Below the pieces are notes generated by a model. It was not told where the DNA came from, did no database searches, and saw only the letters and a program-made list of their open reading frames with translations. DNA of 54,646 bases, taken from the NCBI GenBank assembly GCA_045590195.1, contig JAZNQN010000054.1, positions 1 through 54,646 on the forward strand, given 5' to 3'. Both the position numbers and the translations under genes were made by a program. Below are positions 1-7,628 of the stretch, piece by piece (position 1 is the first letter of the stretch; every line of letters starts with the position of its first letter). The DNA comes from JAZNQN01 sp045590195 (GTDB lineage Bacteria; Bacillota; Clostridia; UMGS1883; UMGS1540).

Positions 1-350
1 TCTTAGGGATTAACCGCCTAAAAACCATGTTTTTGGCACATAACTGCGTTAAAAATTTTCACAATCCGTCAAGGATTACTCAAATTTTTGCCTTGTTCTG
101 CACTCAAAAACAAGATTTTTATGGTGCAAAGCAGTTTTGGACTAGAGATTTTTTGTCTTAGAGAAGTTATAAAAAATGCAGGCATACTGTCGTATGTCTG
201 CATTTTTTTACGCACTATAAGCGAAAAATATCAAGCCAAAACCGATTTATCCCTAAGAAGCACCGCCGTTCGGTATCTTCTTTGTTTTGGTGCGGATATT
301 CTTATAGGATTTACTTGAAAATGCAGTAATATCAAGTTTAAAAAAATGGT
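1..350. other. Noncoding stretch, no gene seen
   Basis: I see no credible gene here. The open frames lack ribosome sites and contain hairpins. Small stem-loops include one with CTTGTT/AACAAG arms near 92-115 and a strong one at 176-203. The strings ATGGTGC near 120 and TGGTGCGG at 288 recall the reverse complement of a tRNA CCA end and each sits next to a hairpin, so decayed minus-strand tRNA or small RNA genes are possible but not shown. Confidence 0.5.
170..209. terminator. Bidirectional intrinsic terminator
   Basis: A 12-bp stem (ATGCAGGCATAC with GTATGTCTGCAT, loop TGTC, one mismatch) is flanked by an A-tract on the left and a T-tract on the right, so it could stop transcription in either direction. 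What it terminates is not clear, because no gene is recognised on either side. Confidence 0.6.
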
Positions 351-354
351 TTTA

Positions 355-530
355 GTGAAATATCTCGCTTTGCTCGATATGAAATAATTTACTGCGTAAA
401 TTGTGAAATAGAAAACTTCGTTTTCTGTGAAATGAAATAAATCCACATTCGCGTAGCGAATATTTCATACACCGAAGGTGTATTTCACGTGCGAAGCACA
501 TTTCACAAATCCGCAAGGATTTATTTCGTT
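355..530. repeat. Array of short palindromes with TGAAAT/ATTTCA spacers
   Basis: At least seven small inverted repeats follow one another, separated by TGAAAT or its complement ATTTCA. Visible units include AATTTACTGCGTAAATT, GAAAACTTCGTTTTC, ATTCGCGTAGCGAAT, ATACACCGAAGGTGTAT, GTGCGAAGCAC and AAATCCGCAAGGATTT. The arms differ between units while the spacer is constant, which is the reverse of a tandem repeat made by simple duplication. From memory, arrays of this style occur in intergenic DNA of Clostridia. Their function is unknown to me. No coding potential is evident. Confidence 0.75.
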
Positions 531-531
531 G

Positions 532-569
532 AAAAAACGACAACAATCTGTTGATTGCTGTCGTTTTTT
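532..569. terminator. Intrinsic terminator next to tRNA-like fragment
   Basis: The stem ACGACAACAATC / GATTGCTGTCGT with loop TGTT has A-tract and T-tract flanks and a G-T pair. On the minus strand it follows directly after the CCA-like end of the 571-664 fragment, the same arrangement as at the real tRNA-Leu. Confidence 0.65.
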
Positions 570-570
570 C

Positions 571-664
571 TGGTGCGAGTGATGGGACACAGCCGCTATG
601 CGTCTTAACTGCTCGGTTACCCAAATGCTTCGCATTTCGGTACCAACCTTCGCACCTGCTCACT
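571..664 (-). other. tRNA-Leu 3'-end duplicate fused to a structured sequence
   Basis: The first 17 bases (571-587) are identical to the acceptor/T-arm 3' end of the tRNA-Leu gene at 777-793, including the CCA. After that the sequence diverges. The remainder is rich in complementary segments: GGTGCGA at 572-578 can pair with TCGCACC near 650, GGTTACC with GGTACC, and AAATGC with GCATTT. It does not fold as a tRNA, since the 5' acceptor strand and D-arm are missing. It may be a decayed tRNA joined to a palindromic repeat, an old attachment site, or an undescribed small RNA. Confidence 0.45.
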
Positions 665-735
665 AAAAACAATTATCAATTGTTTTCTAAACGTTTGCAG
701 CCCTCATAGTGTTCAAGTCCCTTTAAATTTACACA

Positions 736-776
736 CAAAAAAACAAGCACAAACTTTCGTTCGTACTTGTTTTTTA
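736..776 (-). terminator. Terminator of tRNA-Leu
   Basis: Read on the minus strand directly after the tRNA CCA end, a 12-bp stem (ACAAGTACGAAC with GTTTGTGCTTGT, two G-U pairs) is closed by a GAAA tetraloop and followed by a run of seven T residues. Confidence 0.75.
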
Positions 777-860
777 TGGTGCGAGTGATGGGACTTGAAC
801 CCATACGTCGTAGACACACGCCCCTCAAACGTGCCTGTCTGCCAGTTCCAGCACACTCGC
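777..860 (-). tRNA. tRNA-Leu (anticodon GAG)
   Basis: The reverse complement folds as a class II tRNA: acceptor GCGAGTG paired with CACTCGC, discriminator A, encoded CCA, a D-arm beginning CTGGAACTGGCAGAC, anticodon stem CACGT/GCGTG with loop TTGAGGG (anticodon GAG, reading CUC and CUU), a long variable arm, and the T-arm ATGGG-TTCAAGT-CCCAT. The long variable arm and anticodon identify leucine. An intrinsic terminator follows. The last 17 bases are duplicated at 571-587. Confidence 0.92.
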
Positions 861-983
861 ATATTCGCCTTAACACTTGTACTATTATAGCAGAGAAATA
901 TCTGCTTGTCAATAGTTTTTTTGAAAAAAATAATTATTTTTTAAAAATATCGGGAGGGTTTTACGCCCTCCCGTAAATTTAGC

Positions 984-1835
984 TTATGTCCACAAGTTAT
1001 TCTCTTTACCGTCTATATATTCTTTCCTCTTTTTCCCTTCGCGAAGCAAAGCCTTTATGGCGTTTGTATCGGCAGAAGTTAAGGCATCAGAAAAAGCGGT
1101 AAGCCTTTCAATAAGCCCATCAAGCTCGGCGGCAAGAAAATCGGCGTTTTCAACCATTTCATCAGCAATACCTTCGTTTACTTTTGCCCCGCGGGTTATT
1201 TCCTTATAGGCAGTGCCCGAAAAGCCGTAATGCTCTGTGGCAGATTCGCTTCCTATATACGCCGAGGAAATAATTTTCGGCAGCTGCATTGTGTATGCAC
1301 AAAGCCTGTCGTTTTCCCTGGGAGAGCTCATTTCAATATTTGAAAAGCCTATGGAATTTAAAAAAGTATTAACCTTATTAAGTGCCTGAATAGGGGCATC
1401 GTAACCTGTTGCCAGAACAATTGAACAGTTGTCAAAAAGATTCTGATGAGAGCCGTCAATTCCCTCACGGTCGGTATCGGTTACGGGGTTGGCACCTATG
1501 AAAGTATAACCATACTGCCTCGACATTTCTGCTCCAACACGGCAAATATGCTGTTTTGAAGTTGTACAGTCGAGAACAATGGCATTATCTGAAAAATTGC
1601 GGGAATAATCTTCAAGATACTTTATGGTGTCGCCAAGGGGCATACACAATAGCACTATCTCGCATTCGCTTAAATTTGCGTATGTAAGAGTATCGTCAAT
1701 CATTCTGTTGATGCGTGCTTTAATTGTTGTATCGCTGCTGCGGTCAACGCCAAGAACAATATGATGAGTTTTAAGCTTTATGGCTTTCGCAAAAGAACAG
1801 CCTATAACGCCAAGCCCCACAATTCCTACTTTCAT
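984..1835 (-). CDS. Prephenate dehydrogenase-like protein lacking the usual histidines
   Basis: A 283-residue protein with an N-terminal NAD(P)-binding Rossmann motif (GLGVIG, residues 7-12) and overall TyrA architecture. It is clearly related to the TyrA at 33083-33931 in this window. In TyrA enzymes a conserved GGHPMAG histidine and a second histidine in the helical domain contact substrate. The window's other copy has both (H115, H186). Here the first motif reads GANPVTD, with Asn116 in place of His, and the second has Lys187. It may therefore act on another substrate or be a weak enzyme. It starts 21 bp after the ilvE stop codon and is probably cotranscribed with it. Alternatives are a different hydroxyacid or arogenate-type dehydrogenase. 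Confidence 0.75.
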   Translation of the reverse strand: MKVGIVGLGVIGCSFAKAIKLKTHHIVLGVDRSSDTTIKARINRMIDDTLTYANLSECEIVLLCMPLGDTIKYLEDYSRNFSDNAIVLDCTTSKQHICRVGAEMSRQYGYTFIGANPVTDTDREGIDGSHQNLFDNCSIVLATGYDAPIQALNKVNTFLNSIGFSNIEMSSPRENDRLCAYTMQLPKIISSAYIGSESATEHYGFSGTAYKEITRGAKVNEGIADEMVENADFLAAELDGLIERLTAFSDALTSADTNAIKALLREGKKRKEYIDGKENNLWT

Positions 1836-1856
1836 AAAATACAGCCTTTCTGACTA

Positions 1857-2921
1857 TTACTCAACTTCAACTCTCCAGCCAAATGGATCTTCAGCTTCGC
1901 CCAGCTGAATGCCTGTAATAGCATCGTAAATTTTCTGGCTTGTTTCGCCAATTTTGTTGTCACAAATTGTATAAACATCGTCTTTGTAACGAAGCTTGCC
2001 AACAGGGGAAATAACTGCAGCAGTACCTGAGCCGAATACTTCTTCAAGGCTGCCGTCTTTAGCTGCGGCAATAAGTTCGTCAACAGAAATTCTTCTCTCT
2101 TCAACAGGAAGTCCCCAGTGTTTGCAAAGAGCGATAACAGAGTTTCTTGTAATACCCGGCAAAATGCTGCCTGAAAGTTCAGGTGTTACAATTGTACCAT
2201 TAATTTTGAAGAAGATGTTCATAGCGCCAACTTCTTCGATATATTTTCTTTCAACACCATCAAGCCAGAGAACCTGTGAATATCCGCCATCGTGAGCTTT
2301 AACCTGAGCTTTAAGGCTAACTGCGTAGTTACCGCATGTTTTTGCAAAGCCCATACCGCCACGAACTGCACGAACATAATCGTCTTCAATCCAGATTCCA
2401 ACAGGATTGAGGCCATTTGCGTAGTAAGCGCCGCTTGGGGAAAGAATTATAATAAATTTATATGTTTTTGAAGGAGCAACGCCTAAAAATTCGTCAGTTG
2501 CAATAATGAAAGGACGAATGTAGAGTGATGTACCCGGCTGTGAAGGAATCCAGTCTTTATCAACTGCAACTATTGCTTTTACAGCTTCAACAAAATCTTC
2601 AATTGGAAGCTGTGGAATGCAAAGACGTTCGTTAGTGTCGTTTGTACGTTTTGCGTTCATATCAGGACGGAAAAGGTAAACCTTGCCATCTTTTCCAAGA
2701 TATGCTTTAAGGCCTTCAAACATTTCCTGACCGTAGTGGAAAACCATTGCAGAAGGAGCAAGGGAAAGGTTCTGATAAGGAACGATCTGTGCATCGTGCC
2801 AGCCTTTGCCTTCTGTGTAGTCCATTACAAACATATGGTCTGTAAAAATTTTGCCAAAACCTAAACTGCTCTGGTCAGGTTTAGCTTTTGGTGTAGTTGT
2901 TTTTGTGATTTTGATATCCAT
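1857..2921 (-). CDS. ilvE: Branched-chain amino acid aminotransferase
   Basis: This 354-residue fold-type IV PLP enzyme transfers amino groups between glutamate and the keto acids of leucine, isoleucine and valine. The N-terminus (FTDHMFVMDY...GWHDAQIVPY) and YGQEMFEGLKAY match the long class of branched-chain aminotransferases, and the segment DGVERKYIEEVGAMN holds the lysine expected to bind PLP. Length is normal for the family. It is the first gene of a two-gene unit with the tyrA-like gene, which suggests the pair may work on keto acids, possibly including aromatic ones; that is inference. A good promoter lies upstream at 2956-2984. I saw no T-box structure in the short leader. Confidence 0.93.
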   Translation of the reverse strand: MDIKITKTTTPKAKPDQSSLGFGKIFTDHMFVMDYTEGKGWHDAQIVPYQNLSLAPSAMVFHYGQEMFEGLKAYLGKDGKVYLFRPDMNAKRTNDTNERLCIPQLPIEDFVEAVKAIVAVDKDWIPSQPGTSLYIRPFIIATDEFLGVAPSKTYKFIIILSPSGAYYANGLNPVGIWIEDDYVRAVRGGMGFAKTCGNYAVSLKAQVKAHDGGYSQVLWLDGVERKYIEEVGAMNIFFKINGTIVTPELSGSILPGITRNSVIALCKHWGLPVEERRISVDELIAAAKDGSLEEVFGSGTAAVISPVGKLRYKDDVYTICDNKIGETSQKIYDAITGIQLGEAEDPFGWRVEVE

Positions 2922-2955
2922 AAATTACACTTCCTTTGAAATTTATCTTCTTATT

Positions 2956-2984
2956 AGTATAGCACAGCAAATCTTCAAAGTCAA
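2956..2984 (-). promoter_or_regulatory. Promoter of ilvE
   Basis: On the minus strand TTGACT (2979-2984) and TATACT (2956-2961) are separated by 17 bp, a good vegetative sigma-factor match about 35 bp before the ilvE start. Confidence 0.7.
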
Positions 2985-3036
2985 TATGGAACTTTTTTCT
3001 AAAAAGCTCGTCTAAAAGAAAAAAGGGGTGTTTTGT

Positions 3037-3933
3037 ATGAAGAAAATTTTGTGTATTATTTTAATGTTTCTCATTGTTTTTACTGCCTGCAGCAGCGTGG
3101 AAGAAACAAATGTTTCCTTTAGCGAAGAGAAAAAAGCCATCCGTATGATAAAAGTTGACGGTAAGCTTTATTACGACAGCGGTTTAACTGACACAAATCC
3201 CAGATGCGGAACTCTTGACGGAAACCTTAAAAAAACTGTGGCAGAGCACGAAATACCCAAAAAAGATGGCGAGTGTAATTTTGACGGGGCAGAAGGTTAT
3301 CAAAATTATTCGAGTATTGCAAAGGTAGTTCCTGTAAAGGGAAAATGGCTGATTTTCAAGCTTTTTGATGACCCTGAGCTTGATATGAGCATATTTAAAT
3401 ATTGCTTTTACATAAAAGGAAAACATCCAAACGCAAAATCGGAAAGCGAGATAGTTGTATTAACAGAAGATGCCGATTATAATTTTGAAAAATATTCAAA
3501 AATGCTATCAAGTTCAAGATTTGAGCCCGACGAAAAGCATTACAGAACAACTTTCAGAGTTTATGGCACAAGTGATAAATGGGGAATTTTGCTTTCGGCA
3601 AAAGATATAACAAACAAAGGCTTAACGCTTTTAATTGAGCAATTTGGAGGAGAAGTTTCAGGAGAACTGCAAACAGGCGACTGGTTTTCGCTTGAGGTTT
3701 TAAAAGAAGATGCGTGGAAACCATGCGAAACAAATCCGCTTATATATTATGTGTGGCGAAGCATTGCGTACATAATAAATAAAAACGATGTAACAGAGCT
3801 GCCGGTAGAATGGAAATGGCTTTACGGCGAACTTTCACCGGGGCAGTACCGCCTTGGTAAAAGAATTGCAGATTTAAGAAAACCGGGAGATTATGATGAG
3901 GAAATATACTATTTTTATTTCAATATAGAATAA
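3037..3933 (+). CDS. Lipoprotein with bacterial Ig-like domain
   Basis: The preferred start is ATG 3037, nine bases downstream of a possible GTG start, because GGGG at 3025-3028 is then well placed as a ribosome site. The 298-residue product opens with a lipoprotein signal peptide ending in the lipobox FTAC, so it should be exported and lipid-anchored. The C-terminal part (VYGTSDKWGILLSAKDITNKG onwards) resembles the small Ig-like domain seen in Firmicute BlaR/MecR-type and lipoprotein sequences. No enzyme motif is visible. It stands alone between ilvE, transcribed away from it, and the convergent ypeB, with a shared terminator downstream. The biological role is unknown. Confidence 0.8.
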   Translation: MKKILCIILMFLIVFTACSSVEETNVSFSEEKKAIRMIKVDGKLYYDSGLTDTNPRCGTLDGNLKKTVAEHEIPKKDGECNFDGAEGYQNYSSIAKVVPVKGKWLIFKLFDDPELDMSIFKYCFYIKGKHPNAKSESEIVVLTEDADYNFEKYSKMLSSSRFEPDEKHYRTTFRVYGTSDKWGILLSAKDITNKGLTLLIEQFGGEVSGELQTGDWFSLEVLKEDAWKPCETNPLIYYVWRSIAYIINKNDVTELPVEWKWLYGELSPGQYRLGKRIADLRKPGDYDEEIYYFYFNIE

Positions 3934-3937
3934 AAAG

Positions 3938-3970
3938 AGGCTGCAAAAAAACTGAGTTTTTTTGCAGCCT
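3938..3970. terminator. Bidirectional terminator between lipoprotein and ypeB
   Basis: The stem AGGCTGCAAAAAAACT / AGTTTTTTTGCAGCCT with a short loop lies between two convergent genes and has A-rich and T-rich flanks, so it can serve both. Confidence 0.8.
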
Positions 3971-3973
3971 GTT

Positions 3974-5353
3974 TTATATGGAAACATCTCCGTTTCCGGC
4001 CATTAAAACATCTTCCTGTTTAAGTGTTTCGGCGTTTAAATATACTAAAAAAGTTTTATCTTTATAGGAACACACAACCTCGTAGCAGAAAATTTCGTTT
4101 CCCGAATCGGTTGGAATAAGAACTTTTGCAACTTTTGAAGGTGTTGCTTTAGGGCTTATTTTTGCTTTAACTTCTTCATCGGTATATTTAAACCCGGGAA
4201 GGGTGCGTTTTTTGTGATTTGAAATATACCCGCTGCATTCAAGGCCCAAAATTTCCCCGTTATCAAGGGCAACCTTAACTTTTATAAGGTCGGGATAAAG
4301 AGTTATGTCATCCTGAGTTGAGGCAAAATTTGCAATAAGAGTATTTCCGCTTGTTTCATAATATGTGTTTCTGGGATTGCCAAAACTGTATCGCGAGAGA
4401 AACGAAGTGGCGTTTTTTATGGCATCGGCAGGAGAAATGGTTGCATCGGCAGGGCTTCGGCTGTCTAAAAACCATGAAATTGCACCGCCTTGTTTTGTTA
4501 TTTCAACGGTAATGTTTCTGGTGCTGTTTTTGTTTTGTTTAATAGAAAAATTATATGTTGGCAAAGCACCTGCATTTTCGCCTATATACGAAATTTCGCC
4601 GCTGAATTTTTTGCCCATAAGATTTTGCACTTTGCCTTGTGCTTCTTCCTTTGAAATTATTTTTTCGCCTTCCAAAAGAGCGGGGGAATAATTTTTAAGA
4701 TGGTCGGAAAAAGGGCCGCTGTAAATAAGCGAGGGAATTTTTTCAAAGCTGCTTTCTACTTCTTTGACAGATGCAACAAATAAAGGGTTTTCCTTTTCAA
4801 ATTTTTCGGGTGACATTTCATTTATGTCGTCAAGATGCAGCACCCCGCTTTCAAGCTGACTTTCCAAAGACAAAAGCGATTTTTTAAGGCTTGCGGCGTA
4901 AGATGCAAGGCTTTCAATGGTTTCATATTCTTTATCTGTTATTTTTCTTCCGCCCATATATTGCATAGAAAGGGAATTTGTATAGTCGCCAACCTGAGTT
5001 AAAAATTTTGAAATTTTACTAAGCGTTTCCCCGTATGACGGAAGCTGGCCCAAAGCGGAACGTGCAAATTCGGCCTTGCTGCGTATTTCGCCTGCTACTT
5101 TAACCATTTCGGCGGCATCGGTTACCATAAGGCCGCAAGTTAAGTTGTTTTCAATATTTTCAACATAAGAATAAAGGTCGTAAGCGGTGCGAAGATATTG
5201 GTTTTCGAGCTTTGTGTAATATTTTTCGGCGCGGCGGTATTGATATATTGCAACAGAGGCGGTGGCAACTATTGCCGATAATACAATTACGGTTATATGA
5301 ATTGGCGTGATGTTATCTTTTATGTTTTTAATTCTGGTTTTAAAATCCGTCAT
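3974..5353 (-). CDS. ypeB: Spore germination protein YpeB
   Basis: A 459-residue protein with one N-terminal membrane helix (about residues 19-38), a long helical region, and PepSY-type domains in the C-terminal half (for example ITVEITKQGGAISWFLDSR). In Bacillus, YpeB sits at the spore inner membrane and is needed to place and stabilise the cortex-lytic enzyme SleB. In Bacillus the two genes form an operon. Here no sleB lies next to ypeB: the neighbours are a lipoprotein gene and a glycosidase gene. The start is an ATG at 5353. No clear vegetative promoter is visible upstream, consistent with a sporulation-specific sigma factor, although I cannot assign one. Confidence 0.85.
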   Translation of the reverse strand: MTDFKTRIKNIKDNITPIHITVIVLSAIVATASVAIYQYRRAEKYYTKLENQYLRTAYDLYSYVENIENNLTCGLMVTDAAEMVKVAGEIRSKAEFARSALGQLPSYGETLSKISKFLTQVGDYTNSLSMQYMGGRKITDKEYETIESLASYAASLKKSLLSLESQLESGVLHLDDINEMSPEKFEKENPLFVASVKEVESSFEKIPSLIYSGPFSDHLKNYSPALLEGEKIISKEEAQGKVQNLMGKKFSGEISYIGENAGALPTYNFSIKQNKNSTRNITVEITKQGGAISWFLDSRSPADATISPADAIKNATSFLSRYSFGNPRNTYYETSGNTLIANFASTQDDITLYPDLIKVKVALDNGEILGLECSGYISNHKKRTLPGFKYTDEEVKAKISPKATPSKVAKVLIPTDSGNEIFCYEVVCSYKDKTFLVYLNAETLKQEDVLMAGNGDVSI

Positions 5354-5526
5354 ACTAATTTACCTTTCACAAATAATTTGTATTATTATTTGCAAAAAAA
5401 GCAGAATTATTTATATACAGAACAAAAAAACTGTAATTTTTGCCAAAAAAGAACAAAAAACAGTTGCAAAACCTTATTTTTGGTATTAGAATGGTTGCAT
5501 AAACTACTTTTTAGGAGTGAATTAAA

Positions 5527-6921
5527 ATGAAAATTGAAAATGGAAAAGCTACTGGCGTTAAAATTGCTTACATAGGTGGCGGCTCAAGAGGCTGGGCTTG
5601 GAACCTTATGAGTGACCTTGCACTGGAACCTTCAATGAGCGGTGAAGTTCATCTTTACGATATCGATTTTGATGCTGCTTATAAAAACGAAATTATTGGT
5701 AACAAAATCAAAGAAACACACAAAGATGCAGCTGACTGGATTTACAAAGCTGACAAAAAAATTGAAGATGCCCTTCAGGGTGCACACTTTGTTGTAATTT
5801 CAATTCTTCCCGGTACATTTGAAGAAATGAGAAGCGATGTTCACGCACCTGAAAAATATGGCATTTATCAGGCTGTTGGCGATACAGTTGGCCCCGGTGG
5901 TATTATTCGTGCACTCAGAACACTTCCTATGTACGAAGTAATTGCAAACGCAATTAAAGATAACTGCCCCGATGCATGGGTAATAAACTACACAAACCCA
6001 ATGACAATGTGTACAAGAATGCTTTACAAAGTGTTCCCTGAAATTAAAGCTTTTGGCTGCTGCCACGAAGTTTTCGGCACACAGAAGTTTCTTGCAGGTA
6101 TTGTTGAGGAAAAACTCGGCATAGAAAAAGTTCAGAGAGATGAAATTAAATGTGAAGTTATGGGTATTAACCACTTTACATGGCTTAAAAATGCTCACTA
6201 CAAAAATTACGATTTGTTTGATATGTACAAAGAATTTTGTGAAGAAAACAAAGAAATCGGTTCAACAAAAGGGTTTGACGACAACTGGCTTAACAAAGTA
6301 TTTAAATCACGCCAGAAAGTTAAAATGGACCTTTTCCTCCGCTATGGCTATTATGCAGCTGCAGGCGACCGTCATCTTGCAGAAGCTTGCCCCGGAAACT
6401 GGTATCTTGAAAATCCTGACTGCGTAGAAAACTGGGGATTTGCACTTACTCCTGTTTCATACCGCACAGAAGCGCTTAAAGATAAACTTCAGGAAAGCGA
6501 AGACCTTGCAACAGGCAAAAAAGCATTTGAAATCAGACCTTCCGGCGAAGAGGGCGTAGTTCAGATGAAAGCACTGCTTGGCCTTAGCACACTTGTTACA
6601 AACGTTAACCTTCCAAACCGCGGCCAGATTGCAAACCTTCCTATGGATGCAGTTGTTGAAACAAATGCTTCGTTTACAGCTGATGTGGTTGCTCCTGTTT
6701 GCGTTGGAAATATGCCTGACAGTATTTACGGCCTTACAATCGACCATGTTGTAATTCAGGAAATGGTTGTTGATGCGGCTTACAACAAAGATATCAAAAA
6801 AGCATTTGAAGCATTCTTAAAAGACCCGCAGATTGCAACACTAAACCTTAAAGATGCAAAGGCGCTCTTTGATGAAATGATTGAAAATACTAAAGAATAT
6901 CTTACAATGTACAACATATAA
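5527..6921 (+). CDS. GH4 glycosidase, probable alpha-galacturonidase
   Basis: A 464-residue NAD-dependent glycoside hydrolase of family GH4. GH4 enzymes use NAD and a divalent metal and act by an oxidation-elimination mechanism. Visible motifs are the dinucleotide-binding GGGSRGW (17-23), the metal/active-site CHEV (179-182) and GINH (213-216). In this family CHSV is typical of alpha-galactosidases and CHEV of alpha-galacturonidases such as Bacillus LplD, so galacturonide hydrolysis is the best guess. The start is supported by AGGAGTG about 10 bp upstream. It stands alone, without neighbouring sugar transporters. A terminator follows. Confidence 0.85.
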   Translation: MKIENGKATGVKIAYIGGGSRGWAWNLMSDLALEPSMSGEVHLYDIDFDAAYKNEIIGNKIKETHKDAADWIYKADKKIEDALQGAHFVVISILPGTFEEMRSDVHAPEKYGIYQAVGDTVGPGGIIRALRTLPMYEVIANAIKDNCPDAWVINYTNPMTMCTRMLYKVFPEIKAFGCCHEVFGTQKFLAGIVEEKLGIEKVQRDEIKCEVMGINHFTWLKNAHYKNYDLFDMYKEFCEENKEIGSTKGFDDNWLNKVFKSRQKVKMDLFLRYGYYAAAGDRHLAEACPGNWYLENPDCVENWGFALTPVSYRTEALKDKLQESEDLATGKKAFEIRPSGEEGVVQMKALLGLSTLVTNVNLPNRGQIANLPMDAVVETNASFTADVVAPVCVGNMPDSIYGLTIDHVVIQEMVVDAAYNKDIKKAFEAFLKDPQIATLNLKDAKALFDEMIENTKEYLTMYNI

Positions 6922-6934
6922 TATGTATTTAAAT

Positions 6935-6963
6935 GGGGTGTTAAAAACACCCCTTTATTTTTT
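6935..6963. terminator. Terminator overlapping the end of the M50 protease gene
   Basis: GGGGTGTT-AAA-AACACCCC followed by a T-rich run ends the GH4 transcript. The stem also contains the last codons and stop codon of the convergent protease gene (stop at 6941-6943). Confidence 0.8.
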
Positions 6964-7507
6964 TGTGTTTGTTCCGCCAATAAATTATACTTGCAAAAAA
7001 TAAAAGCCATATGTTAAAATAACAGAAAGAAATTATTGCAATTATAAAAGCGGCAGTAATGCTTATTTTTCTTAAAACTATACTTCCCCTTATAAAGCCA
7101 AGTTTTTTGCGAAGAAAAATTTTTAAAAGTCTTCCTCCGTCAAGAGGAAGGGCGGGGATTGAGTTTATTGCCGCAATTAAAAAATTAATTTTTGCGAAAA
7201 GAGTATTTTTGGCGGCGGAAAATAAAAGGGACAAAATCAAACTGAAAAGCGGTCCGCTTAAAATAATTTTAAATTCGTTTTCTGCTTTAATGGATAAAAG
7301 CTTAAGTTCAAAGCCGTAAGGGTTTATAAAAAGACGGCTGGCTTTTTCGCCCAGAAAAATGGCAGTAAAAAAATGGGCACATTCGTGTAAAAGTGCAAAT
7401 AAAAACGTAAAAAAATATAATTTCATTTTTATTTTTAAAAGCATAAAAAGCGGAAAAAGCAGGAATAATTTACTGATAAAAATTTTGTTTTTAAAATTAA
7501 AATACAT
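6941..7507 (-). CDS. SpoIVFB-like M50 membrane metalloprotease
   Basis: A 188-residue, highly hydrophobic protein of the site-2 protease family. It has the zinc motif HECAH (HExxH) in an early membrane helix, and the segment SIPALPLDGGRLL supplies the third, aspartate-containing metal motif. The size and arrangement match SpoIVFB, which cuts pro-sigma-K in the mother cell during sporulation. No spoIVFA partner is adjacent. The gene is convergent with the GH4 gene and its last codons lie in the shared terminator. It could also be a general M50 protease not devoted to sigma-K, since no CBS or PDZ domain is present to discriminate. Confidence 0.75.
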   Translation of the reverse strand: MYFNFKNKIFISKLFLLFPLFMLLKIKMKLYFFTFLFALLHECAHFFTAIFLGEKASRLFINPYGFELKLLSIKAENEFKIILSGPLFSLILSLLFSAAKNTLFAKINFLIAAINSIPALPLDGGRLLKIFLRKKLGFIRGSIVLRKISITAAFIIAIISFCYFNIWLLFFASIIYWRNKHKKIKGCF

Positions 7508-7628
7508 ATTTCACCAAAAAAATTAAAAAAATAAAAGGAAAATTAAAAGCCATGTAGAATTATATATTGTTACATAATTGGTTATTCCAAATTTTGTACA
7601 TAAATTTAATTAATGGAGGAGATAAATT

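Noticed and set aside
355..530. Possible CRISPR array
   Set aside because: Units are short palindromes with a six-base spacer and no constant 25-35-bp repeat. No cas gene is present in the window.
571..664. A second complete tRNA gene
   Set aside because: Only the 3' acceptor/T-arm end matches. No 5' acceptor strand, D-arm or anticodon arm can be drawn, and the 5' sequence would pair with the CCA end.
2922..3036. T-box leader before ilvE
   Set aside because: Only about 35 bp lie between the promoter and start codon, with no room for a T-box and no terminator structure.
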